Origin: Candidatus Saccharibacteria bacterium UBA5145
GTDB lineage: Bacteria; Patescibacteriota; Saccharimonadia; Saccharimonadales; UBA4665
Assembly (NCBI GenBank): GCA_002413865.1
Contig: DHXX01000004.1
Location: forward strand, 1-38,327
DNA: 38,327 nucleotides
Reading direction: 5' to 3'
The stretch's first letter is position 1. The number at the start of each line of letters is the position of its first letter. The notes below the pieces were generated by a model, which saw only the letters and a list, made by a program, of their open reading frames with translations, searched no databases and was not told the DNA's origin. The position numbers were made by a program, and so were the translations under genes. This document shows positions 38,189 through 38,327 of this stretch, one piece after another.

Positions 38189-38217
38189 TGTCATCCCAGC
38201 GCAAGCTGGGACCCAGT
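38189..38217. repeat. Single arm of the 29-bp repeat family
   Basis: It differs from the arm at 22622 in only two bases, both in the small loop (GCAA instead of GAAG), so the CCCAGC/GCTGGG stem is kept. No partner arm is seen before the window ends. The rest of 38131-38327 shows no gene. Confidence 0.7.
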
Positions 38218-38327
38218 CAATCATTGGTGTCGTTAGGCACTCCGAATAGTCTATTGCTGGTGACCTCACCGCCTTTACACAAGCACCTACACTTTTCTTT
38301 TTTCTATTCTTACTTTGGACCGCCAAA

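Overview
The window looks like a chromosomal segment of a small-genome Patescibacteria (CPR) bacterium, most likely Candidatus Saccharibacteria. This is inferred from the gene families and layout; no 16S rRNA is present. TGA is used as a stop codon (pilM and pilO end in TGA), so the standard bacterial code applies. The cell is probably monoderm, because a full type IV pilus (T4P) set is present but no PilQ secretin or PilP lipoprotein is seen. All four tRNA genes encode their CCA end.

Layout. Positions 25-3337 carry a Crp/Fnr regulator, a PH-domain protein, the GTPase YchF and a tiny ORF. Positions 3541-21636 are a large T4P island. It starts with a TPR membrane protein, two very large paralogous secreted proteins with a shared C-terminal domain, a small membrane protein and two short ORFs. 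It continues with pilM-pilN-pilO-(80-aa protein)-pilB-pilT-pilC. The major pilin has its own promoter and terminator. The prepilin peptidase pilD and four minor pilins (one PilX-like) follow. Overlapping stop/start codons imply translational coupling across much of the island. Positions 21649-25555 hold a Xer-type recombinase, ndk, tRNA-Arg(CCU), a PH-domain membrane protein and a SurA/parvulin-like protein. Positions 25811-33724 are an accessory region entered through tRNA-Asp: single genes, most with their own promoter and several separated by an identical palindrome. They include a possible TraB/ChaN-like protein, a GNAT acetyltransferase fused to a RelE/ParE-like domain, a TreT-like glycosyltransferase, a HAD-like protein and four unrecognised proteins. 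Positions 33771-38130 return to ordinary genes: a DUF1697 protein, RsgA, tRNA-Thr(CGU), tRNA-Gly(CCC), a small membrane protein and a processive GT2 glycosyltransferase.

Two signals stand out beyond the genes. First, tRNA-Asp and tRNA-Thr are each followed by a perfect 16-17 bp hairpin that starts in the CCA. About 120-150 nt of diverged sequence follows, with the same order of motifs and stems (including one stem that covaries), and then an exact 17-19 nt copy of the tRNA 3' end. This looks like a family of very small, noncoding, tRNA-associated elements. Second, about fifteen genes carry a -10 hexamer (often TGN-extended, sometimes with a -35 at 17 bp) that ends only 4-8 nt before the start codon. 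Leaderless mRNAs therefore seem to be the rule for first genes of transcripts, and this architecture fixes several start codons.

All calls come from reading the sequence. No database search, folding program or alignment was run.
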